The notes under the pieces were generated by a model, which was given only the letters and a program-made list of their open reading frames with translations, did no database searches and was not told where the DNA came from. A stretch of 48,769 bases of DNA, taken from contig JAJRYY010000022.1 in the NCBI GenBank assembly GCA_024275565.1, positions 1 through 48,769 on the forward strand. Direction: 5' to 3'. Shown here one piece after another: positions 26,563-35,793 of this stretch; position 1 is the stretch's first letter; each line of letters starts with the position of its first letter. The position numbers and the translations under genes were made by a program. This DNA comes from Planctomycetota bacterium (GTDB lineage Bacteria > Planctomycetota > Phycisphaerae > UBA1845).

Positions 26563-26680
26563 GGATTGTTTACAGATTTCGTCGTTTTTTCTGTTCGACG
26601 GTCCTTACAGGGGTCCTTTACTTTTCGGGTGCCTTACTTTTCGACACCTGCTTTCATCAGGACATCGACACCGGTCATCA

Positions 26681-29524
26681 TCAGGACGCTGGTTCAGATT
26701 CGGACTTTTTCTCGCCAGGTGTTGTGGGGACGGCTGTTACGCTGAGTTGTCGTTCGGGCGTGTAGTATTGCTTGAATACTTTCACCACCTGCTCAGCTGT
26801 GAAGCTTTGATAGGACTCATCGAGGTTTTTGAGATCCTTGAGTTTTCGATGATGGAGGTCGAAGTGGCTGAGGATACTGGACCAGGTTCTCGGTTCGCGC
26901 ATGTCTGTGTCGAGGTTGTTGATGATCTGCTTTTTGGCGTTGTCGAGTTCTTCCTGTGTTGGGCCAGTGTCGCCGAAGGCTTTGAGAATTTTGTGGACTT
27001 CGGAGACCACCTGTGCTGCGTTGTCCGGGTCGCACGGTGCGCCTGCTGCAAAAATTCCCGAGTCTTCATAAATCCACGAGGGTCGATGGCTGCCGCGTAT
27101 TGAGTAGACGATGGCAAGTTCCTCACGGATGCGTTTGACCAGTCGGCTTGTGAGGATGTTTGAGGCCAGCTTTAGTGCCCGGTTGTGTTGCACCTGTCGC
27201 CCTTCTGCACCCATGAAGCCTGCGAACGCCATGGCTTGCGGCGTGATCGTTTCCACTGAGATATGTTTCTGTAGAGGTCCGGTTTCTCTTGCGAGTTTTC
27301 GGAGTTTGTCGAGATTGTCTGCTGATCTTGCCCGTCTGGGGAGTGAACCGATGTATTTCTGAACGAGCGGAAGTGCCTTGTCCAGTTTCATGTCACCCAC
27401 CACGGAGACTTCGACAGGTGCTGTGCTTGCGATTCGATTGAACCATGCCTGCCCCTGATCGACGGAAAGTGCTTCGACATTTTTCTTTGTCAGGAATGTC
27501 TGTCTTGGGTCTCCGCCGGAGGTGAGCATTCTCAATGCCTCGACGGCTTTGAACTGTGGCATTGCTTCGCGTTGTACGATGCCCTGCAGGGTCTGCTTCT
27601 TCCAGTTGTCGAACGCGGACTGTTCGAGTGTTCCGCTAGTGAGCAGTGCGTTTGCGAGTTGCAGGCCGTGCTCGAGGTCTTCGGGCGTGCCCGATATTCT
27701 GATTGTGAACGCATCGCCACCGCCTCCTCCGTGGACGCTGACATTTTTACCTGTCATCAAGTCGCGGACCTGTGAAGATGTCAGTCTGGTTGTGGCGGGT
27801 CGGCTGACGATGAGGGATGCCACCTGTGTGACACCGAGGTTGTTGGCTTTCTCCTCTATGTCGCCGCCTGCGAGAGCGATGGTTACGGTGACGGCGTCTT
27901 TTTTGTAGTCCATGTAGCGATGGTGTACGCGGACGCCGTTGTCCAGCCATGCATCCGTTATTTTCAGATCATCATCCAACGTCTGCTCGGTGACCTTGCA
28001 TGGTTTCGGTAGTTTTGCGAGGAGCGACGTGGCTGCCGCTTCCTCATGGATCGGGTCGGTTTTTTTGGCCCATGCGTCGGCCACTGTCGCCATGACCTCG
28101 TCCCGCGTGGGGACCAGGTCGCTTTCCTTGTCGGACATCTGGACGACGTAGGCGTATGTACCGGGTTCAAAATGTTTTCGGAACACGGCATTCACCTCAG
28201 GGAGCGTGATGGTGGGCAGGTATTCTTGGAAAAGCTTCAATTCCTGACTTGCAGATGACAATGGGACACCATCGTTCACGGCTGACACGATTCCCGACAG
28301 GATGCGACGTGCGTTGGTGGTTGGTTCCGTCTGTACTGCGCGTTCTGCGCTGGCCATGAGTTCTTTGTTGGCGAGCGACATTTCTCGATTGGTGAAGCCG
28401 TGTTCCCGTGCGCGTGATAGTTCGACGACGAGTTCGTCCAGCATTTTGGACCAGTCTTCAGCTTCTCCGGATGCACTGACACTGGTCAGGAGTGCATCGT
28501 CGAAGAAATTGCTGACGCCTCCGCCGGCTCCGCGATAACTGGCGATTCCCCTCTTGACGCGATCGTCGTATCGTCGATTCAGCATCCATGAACCCATGTG
28601 TTCCACGAGTTCCTGTCGCCACTGTCCTGTCTCGACGGTGGGTGGTCGGCCGGGTCGGATGTTGAGCATCTGGATGGAGCAGGATGCCAGTTCCGGGTCT
28701 GTTACGACCATGGTCCGCCGTTCGGTAAACGACTTGAATTCCGGGCCCATCTCCTTGCGTGCGGGGGCTTCTGATTTGAATTCGCCGAACCATTTTTTCA
28801 CGAGTGGAATCATGTTGTCGGGTTTCGAATCGCCGACCAATACGACCGTCACGCGTTCGGGGCGGTACCATGTTTTGTAGTAATCCACGAACACTTCACG
28901 CGGAGCTGTCGCAATCACTTCTTCGTCGCCGATTGGCATGCGTGTTGCGAAGCGTGTTCCCTCGAAAAGTTCGGGCCACAGTTTGTCACGCACGCGCTGG
29001 AACGCGCTTTTTCGGCTTCGAGATTCTTCGAGAATGACGCCGCGTTCTTTCTCGATTTCCTCGGATGGCATGGTCACGCGGAAGGCATAGTCACTCAATA
29101 CTTTCAGAGCATTGTCGATCTGTCCCTCTGTCGTATCCGGCAGGTAGAGCATATACGCAGTCTGATCGAAACTCGTGAATGCATTCAGGTCAGCCCCGAA
29201 TTCCATTCCGATGCTTTCGAAATAGGGGATGAGTTCGCCTGGTGCGAAGTTTTCGCTTCCGTTGAAACACATGTGCTCGATGAAGTGTGCAAGCCCGCGC
29301 TGAGAGTCCTTCTCATTCAGCGAACCTGTATCGATGTGGATCATGATGCCCATCTTGCCCGGTGGATTGTCGTGCTGGCGATACTTCCATGTTACGCCGT
29401 TGTCCAGCTTTCCGGACAGAACGCGATCGTCCGTTGGGAGTGGTTTACCCGACGCTGTTGACGCCAGTAATGCGACCGCTGGCAGTGTGGCTGCCACCCA
29501 TCCCATTCGCTTGCTACAATTCAT
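26681..29524 (-). CDS. M16 family zinc metallopeptidase, exported
   Basis: A 947-residue pitrilysin-family protease. The signal peptide (residues 1-26) ends at T-A-S-G. The inverted zinc motif H-F-I-E-H is at 80-84 (ligands His80 and His84, catalytic Glu83), and Glu160 in E-K-E-R-G-V-I-L-E-E is the third ligand at the expected 76-residue spacing. A second, inactive M16 half and linker make up the rest, as in full-length two-domain members. It probably degrades peptides in the periplasm. The ribosome-binding site AGGAAGG is good and is overlapped by a 19-bp tandem duplication. It has its own terminator hairpin downstream. Confidence 0.93.
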   Translation of the reverse strand: MNCSKRMGWVAATLPAVALLASTASGKPLPTDDRVLSGKLDNGVTWKYRQHDNPPGKMGIMIHIDTGSLNEKDSQRGLAHFIEHMCFNGSENFAPGELIPYFESIGMEFGADLNAFTSFDQTAYMLYLPDTTEGQIDNALKVLSDYAFRVTMPSEEIEKERGVILEESRSRKSAFQRVRDKLWPELFEGTRFATRMPIGDEEVIATAPREVFVDYYKTWYRPERVTVVLVGDSKPDNMIPLVKKWFGEFKSEAPARKEMGPEFKSFTERRTMVVTDPELASCSIQMLNIRPGRPPTVETGQWRQELVEHMGSWMLNRRYDDRVKRGIASYRGAGGGVSNFFDDALLTSVSASGEAEDWSKMLDELVVELSRAREHGFTNREMSLANKELMASAERAVQTEPTTNARRILSGIVSAVNDGVPLSSASQELKLFQEYLPTITLPEVNAVFRKHFEPGTYAYVVQMSDKESDLVPTRDEVMATVADAWAKKTDPIHEEAAATSLLAKLPKPCKVTEQTLDDDLKITDAWLDNGVRVHHRYMDYKKDAVTVTIALAGGDIEEKANNLGVTQVASLIVSRPATTRLTSSQVRDLMTGKNVSVHGGGGGDAFTIRISGTPEDLEHGLQLANALLTSGTLEQSAFDNWKKQTLQGIVQREAMPQFKAVEALRMLTSGGDPRQTFLTKKNVEALSVDQGQAWFNRIASTAPVEVSVVGDMKLDKALPLVQKYIGSLPRRARSADNLDKLRKLARETGPLQKHISVETITPQAMAFAGFMGAEGRQVQHNRALKLASNILTSRLVKRIREELAIVYSIRGSHRPSWIYEDSGIFAAGAPCDPDNAAQVVSEVHKILKAFGDTGPTQEELDNAKKQIINNLDTDMREPRTWSSILSHFDLHHRKLKDLKNLDESYQSFTAEQVVKVFKQYYTPERQLSVTAVPTTPGEKKSESEPAS

Positions 29525-29535
29525 AATCAGTCCTT

Positions 29536-29573
29536 CCTGTCAAACGTATTCGAGCCTGTCAAACGTATTCGAG
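29536..29573. repeat. 19-bp tandem repeat, 2 exact copies at the M16 ribosome-binding site
   Basis: cctgtcaaacgtattcgag is duplicated exactly, beginning 11 bp before the start codon of the protease gene and including part of its leader. Confidence 0.95.
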
Positions 29574-29698
29574 ACCCGCTATGCAGATGTTCTACATCCT
29601 GAAAGTACAGCCCGGCAAGCCTAACCACACATTGGGGCAAATGCAAAATCACAGGCCCGAAACATGCAGCAGGACACACAATCGTACAAGAAGCTACA

Positions 29699-31111
29699 TT
29701 ATGTCAGGCGGAGCGCGGGCGTAGCAAGCACCCTGCACGCTGCAACCAGCGGAAGCAGCAGAAGTGTCCAGGCAGTCACATGCCCGATCCATGTATTTCC
29801 CAGTCCCAGCACAGTGGCTGACGATCGTACGTCGAGCGATGGCGACTGTGGTCTGGCATCGAGGTACAATCGAAATGTTCCGCGGTTGTAGGTGCCCACG
29901 ATATGTTGCCACGCAGGCGTAAGCGGTGGGCGGATACCGTGCATCGCGGGCTTTGAACCGTTCTCTCCCGACATTGCATTGCGCACGCGGAGATGGAGTT
30001 GCGACCCTTCCTGTCCGAGCGTGAAATTGCGGGCGACCTGACTGATCGATTGTGTCACGATCCGTGCTGGACCCTTTTGGTGCAGATTCGCCGGGCGACA
30101 CCAGACCTCGACACTCATCGCATCCGTCGCCTTCATCGCTCGCGTCAGATCCGCCGCCGCACCATCCGATTGCAGCGCTGTTGCTCGATCCAGTCGCAAT
30201 CCCTGCCCCGCCACCCATGTACACGCGGATGCGTCGTCCATCACGAGGGCGGGCAGTGATATCGGACCGTATGGCAGAATACGGTCACCCGCTCCATTCC
30301 GGAAATCGTATCCGCCAAGCATACCGGGCGACGGTGGTATGTCTTGTTCCGCAGAATGATGGTCGACACCACCACGACCGATCACATAGCGTTCCCGCAC
30401 ATTCTCGAGTGTCAATGCTCTGTCATACAATGCAATCTGACCGATTGTCCCCAGCCAGGCCCGGCCTCCCCCTAGTTCATCGCCAACCAGTAGCGGGTAC
30501 GATTCGTCCCAGTCATCCAGCGATACATACCAGACGCCGGGAACGATCTGGATAACCCCTATGAGTGCTGCGAAAACCGACATCACGCCCCATGCGACAG
30601 GCCGCTCGTGATGGATGTACCAATGCATGGCCTGGTCGCGAAAACGCAGCGCCCACACGCCTGCGATGACTCCCAATCCTGTCCCGACGACATTGGCAAG
30701 CAGGTCCACCACATGTGCGTGTCGCCTCGGGAGCAGGGTCTGAAGTAACTCCACTGTCACCATGCATGGTAGCGTTACACCGAGTACGATCGCACAGCGA
30801 CGACCGATCCCCCCGCGTCGCAGGGCGATGAAGAATCCGAATCCGACGAGACCATAGGCCAACGCATGCCAGAGCAGATCGCGCACAGGCCCGATCGCCA
30901 GCCGGGACCATTCCACCATCCGCACCAGTCGTCCGCCGGCTTCCAGATCATCCACAGGGCGCTCGAACGGAGACAGGCTCCACGCCAGAACCACCATCAC
31001 CATGTAGACAAGCAGGCATCGCACGGGTGGTAGCACGGGCATTCGCGCTGGCGATTCCGGTGATGCGGAATCTGAATCTCCACTCTCTGCCTGGGTTGTG
31101 TCGTGTATCAC
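29699..31111 (-). CDS. VanZ-like membrane protein with LamG domain
   Basis: About 470 residues. The first half is a VanZ-type membrane domain with four to five helices and the motif E-L-L-Q-T-L-L-P-R-R-H-A-H-V-V-D-L-L-A-N. The second half is a LamG/concanavalin-like beta sandwich (V-E-V-W-C-R-P, H-L-R-V-R-N, W-Q-H-I-V-G-T-Y-N-R-G-T-F-R-L-Y-L-D). A last helix ends the protein. This suggests a membrane-tethered carbohydrate-binding module. The GTG at 31111 overlaps the DUF4259 stop as GTGA, a typical coupled start; an ATG at 31042 is the alternative. Confidence 0.75.
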   Translation of the reverse strand: MIHDTTQAESGDSDSASPESPARMPVLPPVRCLLVYMVMVVLAWSLSPFERPVDDLEAGGRLVRMVEWSRLAIGPVRDLLWHALAYGLVGFGFFIALRRGGIGRRCAIVLGVTLPCMVTVELLQTLLPRRHAHVVDLLANVVGTGLGVIAGVWALRFRDQAMHWYIHHERPVAWGVMSVFAALIGVIQIVPGVWYVSLDDWDESYPLLVGDELGGGRAWLGTIGQIALYDRALTLENVRERYVIGRGGVDHHSAEQDIPPSPGMLGGYDFRNGAGDRILPYGPISLPALVMDDASACTWVAGQGLRLDRATALQSDGAAADLTRAMKATDAMSVEVWCRPANLHQKGPARIVTQSISQVARNFTLGQEGSQLHLRVRNAMSGENGSKPAMHGIRPPLTPAWQHIVGTYNRGTFRLYLDARPQSPSLDVRSSATVLGLGNTWIGHVTAWTLLLLPLVAACRVLATPALRLT

Positions 31112-31500
31112 GTCAGCCGTGCTTGCAGATTTTTCACCGACTCTGCCCACTTCTCGAAATGGTCGGATTCCTGCCAGAGGTCCTTCAACTCGGATTCGGA
31201 AAGCACTGCCTCAGTCGCAGCCAACGCCCTGGAAACAAGCTGCTCATCTGGCGATGCTTTACCGGCCACCCACGCTCGAACACCGTCGGGCAGGTCTGTT
31301 GCGGGTTTTCCGAGCAGGGCGGCTACTACCTCCGCCGCAGCAAGGGTCACACAACACTCCGGTTCTTCGATATAGTCAGCCGCCGAGTCGGTCGCACAAC
31401 CAAGCGCCTCGTCGATGGCGGGTTGACCAGACGCCTCAAGATCGCCGATCCAGTCCAAAGCATCATCGTTCCCGAAATGACCCAATTCCCATGCACCCAT
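31108..31500 (-). CDS. DUF4259 family protein
   Basis: 130 residues opening with M-G-A-W-E-L-G-H-F-G-N-D-D-A-L-D-W, the hallmark of DUF4259. The rest is an alanine-rich helical domain. GGAGG lies 6 nt before the ATG at 31500. The family has no known function. It is the first gene of a two-gene unit with the VanZ-LamG gene. An in-frame extension to 31713 would be coded by the duplicated 19-bp unit and has no conservation to be seen. Confidence 0.8.
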   Translation of the reverse strand: MGAWELGHFGNDDALDWIGDLEASGQPAIDEALGCATDSAADYIEEPECCVTLAAAEVVAALLGKPATDLPDGVRAWVAGKASPDEQLVSRALAATEAVLSESELKDLWQESDHFEKWAESVKNLQARLT

Positions 31501-31523
31501 CACTGGCCTCCGATAAGTTGGCT

Positions 31524-31561
31524 GCTGATTATCGTCTCGTCCGCTGATTATCGTCTCGTCC
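31524..31561. repeat. 19-bp tandem repeat, 2 exact copies before the DUF4259 gene
   Basis: gctgattatcgtctcgtcc is duplicated exactly, 24 bp upstream of the start codon. Confidence 0.95.
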
Positions 31562-31720
31562 GCCGCATGATACACGCAGGCCGCTGCGGATGACCAGAGC
31601 ATCCTGTGGCAGACACATCCGCCAGCGATGCACGCCCAGATGCCCCGGCGTCCGGATAAAATCGCTCGCCACGGATGTGAAATCGCGATGAAAACGTTCG
31701 GATAAACGTACACCCCGGAC

Positions 31721-31750
31721 TTGTCGATACGCCTTTGTTAAGACTATATG
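31721..31750 (+). promoter_or_regulatory. Possible promoter of the large beta-repeat protein
   Basis: TTGTCG (31721-31726) and TATATG (31745-31750) with 18-bp spacing lie about 65 bp before the start. The match is only moderate. The rest of the 31562-31815 gap shows nothing else. Confidence 0.3.
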
Positions 31751-31815
31751 CCCTTGTAGATGGTGGTTGTGCGTTTTTGTCATTGAAGACGCGGTTTCAG
31801 ACAGGAGAGATGCGA

Positions 31816-34800
31816 ATGTCCCGATTCATCCCAGCAGCCACAGCCGTGACGGTTTTTCTGACCGCTGCCCATACCAGTTTCGCGGCGGCGACTGTGAACG
31901 TCACCGGAAATGTGAATATCAGCGCTCTGGGTATCACGGCAGACGACACAGACATTGTTTTCACTGGAAATTTTACACTGACAGTTGATACGACCTTGGC
32001 ATTCAAGATATCAGGTATCAACGCGGATGGGAACGCCGCTGTCATCAATTTCAGTGGCAGTAACAATATTCGTCTGGCCAATTCCAACGGGAATGTCATC
32101 ATTCAGGAGGGGTTCGGTGCCGGGAGCATCACGATCACCGGTGGAGCGGCTGGTGCTGGGTTCAGCACGACGCTTGAGACTGGGGAGATTGTGGATGTCC
32201 GTGCTACGATTGATGAGAATGTGAACGGCAATGCCTGGTTGATGGGTAATAATACCCTGCTTTTATCGACGTCGAGCGCTTATGTCGGGAATGTACAGAT
32301 CGGTCTGGATGGGGGCGTGGCGAAGATTGATGTGGACGATAATGCTGACGTGATCTCGGTCACGCCTACGGGCGACTTCACGATCGATGTATCGAGCGCC
32401 AAGACGCTGACGATCAATGGAGCTGTGACCAATGTAGGGGCGAATACCCTAACGCTGATTGGTGGGTCTTCGACTTCGTCCATTATCGCGACCAGTGGGA
32501 TTGCGCTTGATAATGCTTCATCTCTGTTGAGGGTCAACTCCTCGATCACGCTGGATGATCTGAATATTGGAGCCACCTCGGGGATCACGCTTGGTGATGG
32601 TGTCACGTTCACCCTTTCCGACGCTGTTCCGATCGGAGCGAACACGCTCACTATTACCGGAACGAGTGGGACGGTCGCCGAGACCATTGCTGCGACCAAT
32701 GGCTTTGTGCTTGATAATTCCAATGCCCTCATCACGATCACGGGCGATTCGTCCAATGCGATGGTGATCAGCAAGGTTGATGTCACGGGTGCTGATTTGA
32801 ATGCGAACAAGGGTCTGGATGTGAACGAGAACGTCACGATCACTGCGCTGACGGTCTCGCAAAATGCGACCATCGACGTTGCGAGTGGTAAGTCACTCGG
32901 TGGGACTGTGACGCTGAATGCTGCCAAGATCCTGACGGTGAACAATACGGGGACGGTGGGTGCGATTACGGCGACGACTGCTGCGAGTACTGTACTTGTG
33001 ACGGCGGGTGGTACGATTACGACTTTGACGAGTTCATTTGCTGGTAACACGATCGATGTGAATGAGACGTCCACGATCACGAATATTGCGGTGAATGAGA
33101 ATACGACGCTTTCGGTTGCTTCCACGAAGACGCTTACCACGACTGCGACGGTGGCTGCCAGCAAGATATTGACGATGAATGAGGCTGGTCTCATTTCTAC
33201 GGTGACGCTGAACGGTAGTAATGCTGAGTTGAATGTGACTTCAGCCAGTGGTACGGTGAGTACGCTTAATGTGGCAGTTGATGGTGGTGTGCTTGATATT
33301 GATAATGACTGCACGATTGCTTCGTGCGTGATGATGCCCGGCGTTGGCGATCTGACGCTTCAGCATGGCAGCCGGACGATTATATCTCCCACCGGTTTTG
33401 ACGTTAATAACAATCAGTTGAAGTTTAACGAAGCTGGCGGGGTGCTTCCTCTTGTTGTGATGGATACTGATCTCGGTCTTCTGGATGTGAACGAATCCAC
33501 GTCTATCACTGCGTTGACGATTACCGGCGACATCAAGATTGACGTGACGCCGGCGAAGACGCTTACCACGTCCGCGACGGTGAGTGCGGGTGCGACGCTG
33601 GAGGCGATCAGTTCGGGTTCGATATCGACGGTCAAGCTTGCTGGTTCCAATGCGAAGCTTCAGATGACCGGATCCGGGCTTGTGAGTTCGCTGTCGGTTG
33701 ATGCCAATGGTGGGTTGCTTGATGTGGATTCTACTGCGACGGTTTCGAATGTCGCCATGACAGCGGGTGCGGGTGATCTGTCTATTGATGTTGCTTCCGG
33801 TAAGACGCTTGCTGCTGTCATTGATGTGAATGACAACCGTCTGACGCTGACCAACACCGGGAAGCCCGGGACCATCGGGATGGATACGGATGGTGGGGTA
33901 CTGGATGTTGATGCGAATGTTACGCCTACTGCTCTCACGATTGCTGCCAATGTTACGATTGATGTCGCCAGTGGCGTGACGCTTTCCGGGACCACGGACA
34001 TTGCAGCCAAGACGCTGACGCTGATCGGTGCTGGGACCATGTCGCGTATTGAATCGACTACTGGAACCATCACGGCTGACGGTACGACGACGATTTCCGA
34101 CCTGCGTCCGACGTTTGGTAATGGTGGTACGTTTGTTTATGGTGGGACAGGTGCATCCACGATTTCGACGCTTGATAATACTTCGATCGGCAGTGGTGAG
34201 ACCTTTCAGAAGGTTGGGACTGGAACGCTCACGGTGACCAACGGTCTTACTGCTTTTTTCGGAGATGCGACCTCGGTGCATTTTGACATCAATGAGGGAG
34301 CGGTCGTGGTTGGCAGCAGTTCTGCAAATAACGACATTACGTTCAATGACGATGGTGACGACCTGACGCTTGCGAGTGGTGCGACGCTGACGCTTTATGG
34401 GAGCATGACGGTGTCGCAGGCTGGTAGCAATGTCAATTTTGATGCCGACGACGGGTCCATCATCAACCTTGCGTCTTCGGGAGATGAGACCTTCACGGCT
34501 GCTGCAGACAATGATTTCCAGTTTCTCGGATCGACGACGCTGAACGGTACTGATGGTGATTATACGTTTGTGGGTCCGTTTGATTTTCAGTTTGGCGATT
34601 TGACGATCAGTTCGACCGGTTCGATTATCAACATGACGGCTGACGCTGGTATGCTGTTTGTTCCGGGTTCCAGCATCACGATTAACGGGTCTGGTTCAGA
34701 TGGTGGGACGTTCACGATCGATGGTGGAACCGGTTCGATTGTGACGCTGGATACGACCACGGGTTCCGGGACGTTTACGCTTGCGCGTGGGACGTCGGAC

Positions 34801-35667
34801 AATGTGACGATCACGAATGCCCGCATCGCGAATTCCAGCTATACGAGTGATAACAAGGATTCGGCTCTTTCGGAGCTTGGTCTGGTTGCTGTTTCCGATG
34901 GTGGATCGAACACGAACTGGTTCACGCGTGTTGTGAGTGATGATGCGGTCGACGATGGGGCTGACGACATGGCTGACGCTGGAGATGTGGCGGACGACGA
35001 TGCTCCGTCGCAGATCGATGAGGATGGTGAGGCGATCAAGGTGGATACCACCGTGGGTGCTGTTTCGACGGCTGACGCGTCTGGGATCGTTCAGGCTTCT
35101 GCGACGTCTGAACTGAGCGGTGCTTCGGGTTCTGCGGATGTGACCGGTGCGACGGCTGGCTCGTTGTTTGTGACCATGGCGGATGGGAACCTGCGTCCTG
35201 ATTTCGATGGCATTCCTGATGGGATTGCGCTGGAGACTACGATGCGTGTGACGAGTAGTCTGACTGGTGATTTCGATGTGACGGTGCGTTTTTGCTATAC
35301 GGATGAGATGTTGACGGCGGCTGGTCTGACGGAGGATGAGCTTGTGCTGTATACCTACCTTGACCCCGACGGTCCCTGGACTCTGGCGGGTGCTGTTGGT
35401 CAATATCAGGGTGATTCTGAGCCGACGGGTGTTCGCGGTGACTATGGGTATAGCAGCCTGTCGAAATGTGCGTGGGCAGTTCGCGATCGTCTTTCTGATT
35501 TTGCGGTGGGTGCCGGGACCACGAATTCGCTGACCGTGAGCGATGCCGGGGAGGCGTTGGCAGATGGTACGACCCGCACCGGGTTGTGCGGAACGCTGGG
35601 TTTTCTGCCGCTGGTGATGATGCTGTTTGGCACGATGTTGTTGAAGGAAACTTTGCGTTTCTGGTGA
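31816..35667 (+). CDS. Large exported beta-repeat (autotransporter-like) surface protein
   Basis: 1,283 residues. A signal peptide (about 1-23, ending S-F-A-A) is followed by roughly 900 residues of Thr/Asn/Asp-rich short beta repeats (T-I-D-V-A-S-G-K-S-L, L-D-V-D-A-N-V-T, K-T-L-T-L-I-G-A), typical of a right-handed beta helix. The segment V-G-T-G-T-L-T-V-T-N resembles the autotransporter-associated repeat. A very acidic linker (D-D-A-V-D-D-G-A-D-D) leads to a folded C-terminal domain. The end is G-L-C-G, a hydrophobic helix, then K-E-T-L-R-F-W. No outer-membrane barrel is present. AGGAGA lies 7 nt before the ATG at 31816; an ATG at 31810 is too close to it. Confidence 0.8.
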   Translation: MSRFIPAATAVTVFLTAAHTSFAAATVNVTGNVNISALGITADDTDIVFTGNFTLTVDTTLAFKISGINADGNAAVINFSGSNNIRLANSNGNVIIQEGFGAGSITITGGAAGAGFSTTLETGEIVDVRATIDENVNGNAWLMGNNTLLLSTSSAYVGNVQIGLDGGVAKIDVDDNADVISVTPTGDFTIDVSSAKTLTINGAVTNVGANTLTLIGGSSTSSIIATSGIALDNASSLLRVNSSITLDDLNIGATSGITLGDGVTFTLSDAVPIGANTLTITGTSGTVAETIAATNGFVLDNSNALITITGDSSNAMVISKVDVTGADLNANKGLDVNENVTITALTVSQNATIDVASGKSLGGTVTLNAAKILTVNNTGTVGAITATTAASTVLVTAGGTITTLTSSFAGNTIDVNETSTITNIAVNENTTLSVASTKTLTTTATVAASKILTMNEAGLISTVTLNGSNAELNVTSASGTVSTLNVAVDGGVLDIDNDCTIASCVMMPGVGDLTLQHGSRTIISPTGFDVNNNQLKFNEAGGVLPLVVMDTDLGLLDVNESTSITALTITGDIKIDVTPAKTLTTSATVSAGATLEAISSGSISTVKLAGSNAKLQMTGSGLVSSLSVDANGGLLDVDSTATVSNVAMTAGAGDLSIDVASGKTLAAVIDVNDNRLTLTNTGKPGTIGMDTDGGVLDVDANVTPTALTIAANVTIDVASGVTLSGTTDIAAKTLTLIGAGTMSRIESTTGTITADGTTTISDLRPTFGNGGTFVYGGTGASTISTLDNTSIGSGETFQKVGTGTLTVTNGLTAFFGDATSVHFDINEGAVVVGSSSANNDITFNDDGDDLTLASGATLTLYGSMTVSQAGSNVNFDADDGSIINLASSGDETFTAAADNDFQFLGSTTLNGTDGDYTFVGPFDFQFGDLTISSTGSIINMTADAGMLFVPGSSITINGSGSDGGTFTIDGGTGSIVTLDTTTGSGTFTLARGTSDNVTITNARIANSSYTSDNKDSALSELGLVAVSDGGSNTNWFTRVVSDDAVDDGADDMADAGDVADDDAPSQIDEDGEAIKVDTTVGAVSTADASGIVQASATSELSGASGSADVTGATAGSLFVTMADGNLRPDFDGIPDGIALETTMRVTSSLTGDFDVTVRFCYTDEMLTAAGLTEDELVLYTYLDPDGPWTLAGAVGQYQGDSEPTGVRGDYGYSSLSKCAWAVRDRLSDFAVGAGTTNSLTVSDAGEALADGTTRTGLCGTLGFLPLVMMLFGTMLLKETLRFW

Positions 35668-35756
35668 TGGTTTCGGGTGCTGGAAATCGGGCTCGGACGT
35701 AAAAAAGATCGATCTTGTTGGGATTGCGACGACACTTTTTTATGTGGCGATGCTAC

Positions 35757-35789
35757 AATACCCCCTAAACTTGTTTTTAGGGAGGTATT
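35757..35789 (+). promoter_or_regulatory. Hairpin enclosing the ribosome-binding site of the next gene
   Basis: Arms 35757-35769 and 35776-35789 pair over 13 bp with one bulged A (35783) and the loop CTTGTT. The Shine-Dalgarno sequence GGGAGG (35780-35785) is wholly inside the 3' arm. TACAAT at 35754 could be a -10 box, but then only part of the stem would be transcribed. Confidence 0.55.
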
Positions 35790-35793
35790 TATC

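Noticed and set aside
32280-34281. Two long open frames (344 and 346 residues) on the minus strand
   Set aside because: Antisense to the beta-repeat protein; they arise because its repetitive codons contain few stop triplets in the opposite strand.
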